Source: JAAELZ01 sp965237995
Lineage (GTDB): Bacteria > Pseudomonadota > Gammaproteobacteria > Arenicellales > Poriferihabitantaceae
Assembly (NCBI GenBank): GCA_965237995.1
Contig: CBDEGO010000006.1
Location: 248,001 to 312,000, forward strand
DNA length: 64,000 nt
Direction of reading: 5' to 3'
A program made the position numbers and the translations under genes. Below, piece after piece: positions 61,531 to 64,000 of this stretch. The notes beneath the pieces are model-generated. The model was not told the DNA's origin. It worked only from the letters and a program-made list of their open reading frames with translations, and did not search any database. Each line of letters begins with the position of its first letter. Within the stretch, counting starts at the first letter, position 1.

Positions 61531-63093
61531 ATGCTAAGGCAGGACAACGACACTTATCTAAGGTGGCCAACATGGGTATTCGTTGCCCTAGCGCTACTGT
61601 ACTTGGCAATAGGCTTGAGTCCCTATCACTACTGGGACGAATATTTTTATCTATACTCTGTTTTCATTAACGAGCCCGCCACCCTATTTGCCCTCGAACC
61701 AAAACTAGGTGGGTTTTTCCCTAGCGGTTTTTTTACCGCAAAGCCTGGAATGGTGGCTTGGCTAGATATGTTGGTTGATTCAATCGGCCCAGGATATCAA
61801 GCGCTTAAACAATTAAATCTTATCTTCTACGCACAGACGATAGCATTTGTGTTGGGCGCCCATTTGGTTTTCAAGGCACTGCTGCCTGGGTCATTACTGG
61901 GCTTTGCTGTCCTTTGCTTAGCTTTTTCGCCCCTTAATATGTATCTCGGGGGCAAACTACTTTCCGAAGTGCCTAGCCTGTTGTGTCTGGTATTTGCGAT
62001 GTTAAGCTTTTTAAAAAGCATTCACACAAAGAGTGATACCAAAGGTTTTTGGATGCTAGTAAGTGGCTTTTTAGTGGCGGCGGCTTGTTGGCTTAGATTA
62101 ACGTCAGCACTGGGCATGTTGGGTCTTGTATTGGGTTTATTGGTTTATCAACACCGCGATTACCCCTTTATCAAAACACTTTTTAGTGCGGTCGTAGTCG
62201 GTGTGCTCTCATTGTGTTTATTGTGGGCCGTGTTGTTGCTTAGTGGCCTTGACCCTATTCAAAGCCTCAGCGGGCTTAGCGACAACCTCGCTCATCGGTC
62301 CCATAGCTGGATATTAAAGGTGTATGCGTTAGGCACATTTGGCCAACTATTTTTTGTGCTTTTTCTACTTGGGCTTTGCCAGACGTGGTCGCGCTTGCAC
62401 CTGATGGCAATCGTGTGGCTGTTGGTCACTAGCGCGCCGTTTATACTTGGGTCTAGTTATTCCGAACCGCGCTTTTACTATTTAGCGCTGTTACCGTTTA
62501 GTATTATTTGTGGGTTAGGCCTTCAAAATATAAACCAACTGGTGCGACTGAAACGAAGCCGAGCGCTTGTTATTACCGCGTTTGTTGCTATGGTTATAAT
62601 GAACAGGTTCGCATTTTTGCCACTGATGCCGTATGAACATGATCAAGACCGATACTACCGTTTCATTAAACAAACCCAAGAAAATAAAACATCAATGAAC
62701 TATTTTCCATGGGTCACCGATTTTGCATTTGCCCGTTTCGTATTACCCAAAGCGGAACAAAGGCTAACCATGAATTGGACTTACAATGATCAAGCCGATT
62801 TTTTTGAAACCAAGGAATTGCAACAATGGGCTGGGAAAGAGTTTGTCATACCTAGAAAACCAGATACCAGCCTGCCCACTAACCAGTCAGTGAATTACAT
62901 TGGTTGGGAATTTAGCCCCGTAATAGATAAGCTGCAAACAGTCACCAAAGGTCTCGGCTTGCCTATTCACCTAACGGAAGGACAAAAAAACCACCTTAGT
63001 TTGGGTTGGCCGTGGGAGCAGTTAAAAGACAACGAGGTTACCGTCAGTGACGGCCACTATCAGTTATATACCTATCGACCGACCGCAAAATAG
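61531..63093 (+). CDS. GT-C type membrane glycosyltransferase-like protein (ArnT/PMT-like)
   Basis: The 520-residue protein has about ten or eleven membrane helices. An early periplasmic loop carries PYHYWDEYFYL; its Asp-Glu pair is the catalytic signature of GT-C enzymes that use lipid-linked sugars (GT39/GT83). The soluble C-terminal part (about 390-520) is of moderate length. It would modify lipid A, LPS or a protein with a sugar; the acceptor is unknown. It stands 23 bp after hisD and 3 bp before nudE. Confidence 0.7.
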   Translation: MLRQDNDTYLRWPTWVFVALALLYLAIGLSPYHYWDEYFYLYSVFINEPATLFALEPKLGGFFPSGFFTAKPGMVAWLDMLVDSIGPGYQALKQLNLIFYAQTIAFVLGAHLVFKALLPGSLLGFAVLCLAFSPLNMYLGGKLLSEVPSLLCLVFAMLSFLKSIHTKSDTKGFWMLVSGFLVAAACWLRLTSALGMLGLVLGLLVYQHRDYPFIKTLFSAVVVGVLSLCLLWAVLLLSGLDPIQSLSGLSDNLAHRSHSWILKVYALGTFGQLFFVLFLLGLCQTWSRLHLMAIVWLLVTSAPFILGSSYSEPRFYYLALLPFSIICGLGLQNINQLVRLKRSRALVITAFVAMVIMNRFAFLPLMPYEHDQDRYYRFIKQTQENKTSMNYFPWVTDFAFARFVLPKAEQRLTMNWTYNDQADFFETKELQQWAGKEFVIPRKPDTSLPTNQSVNYIGWEFSPVIDKLQTVTKGLGLPIHLTEGQKNHLSLGWPWEQLKDNEVTVSDGHYQLYTYRPTAK

Positions 63094-63096
63094 CCG

Positions 63097-63639
63097 ATGA
63101 AACAAAAGCCCGTTATCACCGCAATAACACCGGTAACCGAAAGCCGCTTATTTAAAGTCGAAGACGTAAGTTTACGTTATTCAAATGGTGAGTTACGTCA
63201 GCACGAGCGCTTAAATAATGGTGGATACGGCGTAGTGGTCGTGATGCCGATCGATCAATCTCATGTTTACCTAGTGTACGAATATGCTGCTGGCTTCGGT
63301 CGGTACGAGTTAGGTTTCGTTAAAGGCAAAGTCGATAAAGGCGAGGATAATCTGACCGCCGCCAATCGAGAACTACAAGAAGAAATTGGCTTTGCATCGA
63401 ACGATATTCATTTCGTGCGAGAAGTCACGACACGGCCTCATTACAGCACATCAAAAAGTAGTTTGCTTATCGCTCAAGACCTATACCCTAGCCAGTTAGC
63501 GGGTGATGAGCCTGAACAGCTGCAACTGGTTAAGTGGCCTTTGGAAAAAATAGAAGGCTTATTTCAGCACCCAGACATAACCGAAGCTCGCACATTGTGC
63601 GCTTTGAGTTATTTACAACAATTTCTAAATCGAAAGTAA
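63097..63639 (+). CDS. nudE: ADP compounds hydrolase NudE
   Basis: A 180-residue Nudix enzyme. The box VKGKVDKGEDNLTAANRELQ then EEIGF fits Gx5Ex7REUxEExGU, and the following TTRPHYSTSKSSLLIAQDLYPSQLAGDEPE is typical of NudE. It hydrolyses AppA, ADP-ribose and NADH. The cysQ gene starts 2 bp later, a pairing known in gammaproteobacteria. Confidence 0.92.
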   Translation: MKQKPVITAITPVTESRLFKVEDVSLRYSNGELRQHERLNNGGYGVVVVMPIDQSHVYLVYEYAAGFGRYELGFVKGKVDKGEDNLTAANRELQEEIGFASNDIHFVREVTTRPHYSTSKSSLLIAQDLYPSQLAGDEPEQLQLVKWPLEKIEGLFQHPDITEARTLCALSYLQQFLNRK

Positions 63640-63641
63640 GC

Positions 63642-64000
63642 ATGAATAAAGCACAGCTGCTGCCACACATTGTTACCTTAGCTAGAGACGCCGGCAAAGC
63701 CATACTTGAAATCTATCAATCAGATTTTGATTTTGAAACCAAAGGTGATGGCTCGCCATTGACTATCGCTGATCAAGCGGCGCACAAACTGATTGATGCT
63801 GGGTTAAGAAAGCTGACTCCTGAAATTCCAATATTGTCGGAAGAATCTTTTGAGGAAATTGGCGATACTCGCCTAGATTGGCCTATTTATTGGCTAGTTG
63901 ACCCACTGGATGGCACCAAAGAATTCATCAAGAAAAATGGTGAATTCACCGTTAACATTGCATTGATTGAAAACAGAAAATCAGTGTTAGGTGTGGTTCA
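63642..64000 (+). CDS. cysQ: 3'(2'),5'-bisphosphate nucleotidase CysQ (cut by window end)
   Basis: The first 119 residues are present. They show the inositol-phosphatase fold: HIVTLARDAGKAILEIYQSD, KGDGSPLTIADQAAHKLID, PILSEESFEEI and the metal-binding YWLVDPLDGTKEFIKKNGEF. CysQ removes the phosphate from PAP, a by-product of sulfur assimilation. The C-terminal half lies outside the window. Confidence 0.95.
   Translation, partial: MNKAQLLPHIVTLARDAGKAILEIYQSDFDFETKGDGSPLTIADQAAHKLIDAGLRKLTPEIPILSEESFEEIGDTRLDWPIYWLVDPLDGTKEFIKKNGEFTVNIALIENRKSVLGVV

Noticed and set aside
1..64000. tRNA, rRNA, CRISPR arrays, insertion sequences or prophage genes
   Set aside because: No cloverleaf-like tRNA, spaced direct-repeat array, transposase or phage structural gene was recognised; a tRNAscan or ISfinder search would be decisive.

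Overview
The window is a chromosomal segment of a Gram-negative bacterium, most likely a marine gammaproteobacterium of moderate GC content. This rests on the LPS-core glycosyltransferase/kinase genes, the gammaproteobacterial style of the housekeeping genes (murA-hisD, nudE-cysQ, rph-rdgB, rpoH) and a TRAP carboxylate transporter. I cannot name a genus. No tRNA, rRNA, insertion sequence, prophage or CRISPR array was seen.

Layout. 0-7.7 kb: an NAD-epimerase fragment, a repeat-built lipoprotein, a PuuD-like membrane protein, a rhomboid protease, a LemA/DUF2207 pair, a Lin0512 protein and an M18 aminopeptidase. 7.8-11.5 kb: galE and two LPS genes, one of them a GT4 glycosyltransferase fused to a WaaP-type kinase. 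11.5-14.4 kb: dnaA and dnaN flanking a DnaA-box cluster that looks like oriC, followed by an exact parS palindrome. 14.5-16.7 kb: a NorD/CbbO-like VWA protein. 16.8-19.7 kb: trpG, trpC, an OsmC protein and an AI-2E-type permease. 20-27.2 kb: priA, rph, rdgB, gpmI, a Nudix hydrolase, a zinc-ribbon/membrane protein and a DUF2237 protein. 27.3-31 kb: selD-mnmH (tRNA selenouridine), rpoH behind a perfect CIRCE element, and msrB.

31-38 kb is more accessory: a PspA/IM30-like protein with a polytopic membrane partner, divergent from an HTH regulator; a NorQ/CbbQ-type AAA+ ATPase; and an alpha/beta-hydrolase plus DUF2235 (Tle1-like) pair behind a CRP-like site. 37.9-42.5 kb holds purK-purE, a methyltransferase, a membrane protein, a YigZ protein and a GST. 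42.7-46 kb is a Zur-boxed zinc uptake operon (ZrgA-like protein, ABC ATPase, FtsX-type permease, DUF3299). 46.2-47.9 kb carries two small secreted cysteine proteins with a SCO protein. 48-52 kb: fxsA, CIRCE-groESL, a phosphopantetheinyl transferase and a rhodanese. 52.1-54.2 kb: a DUF2145 protein and a small secreted protein, divergent from a paralogue of the 33-kb HTH regulator. 54.2-57.6 kb: a TRAP operon with an inserted MAPEG gene. 57.8-64 kb: an HDAC-like deacetylase, then murA, hisD, a GT-C membrane protein, nudE and the start of cysQ.

The points most worth follow-up are: replication and segregation sites at the origin (oriC, parS); dual HrcA plus possible sigma-32 control of rpoH itself; the paired novel-looking HTH regulators, each beside an envelope operon; the hydrolase/DUF2235 pair; and the separated NorQ/NorD-type chaperone partners with no client enzyme in view.
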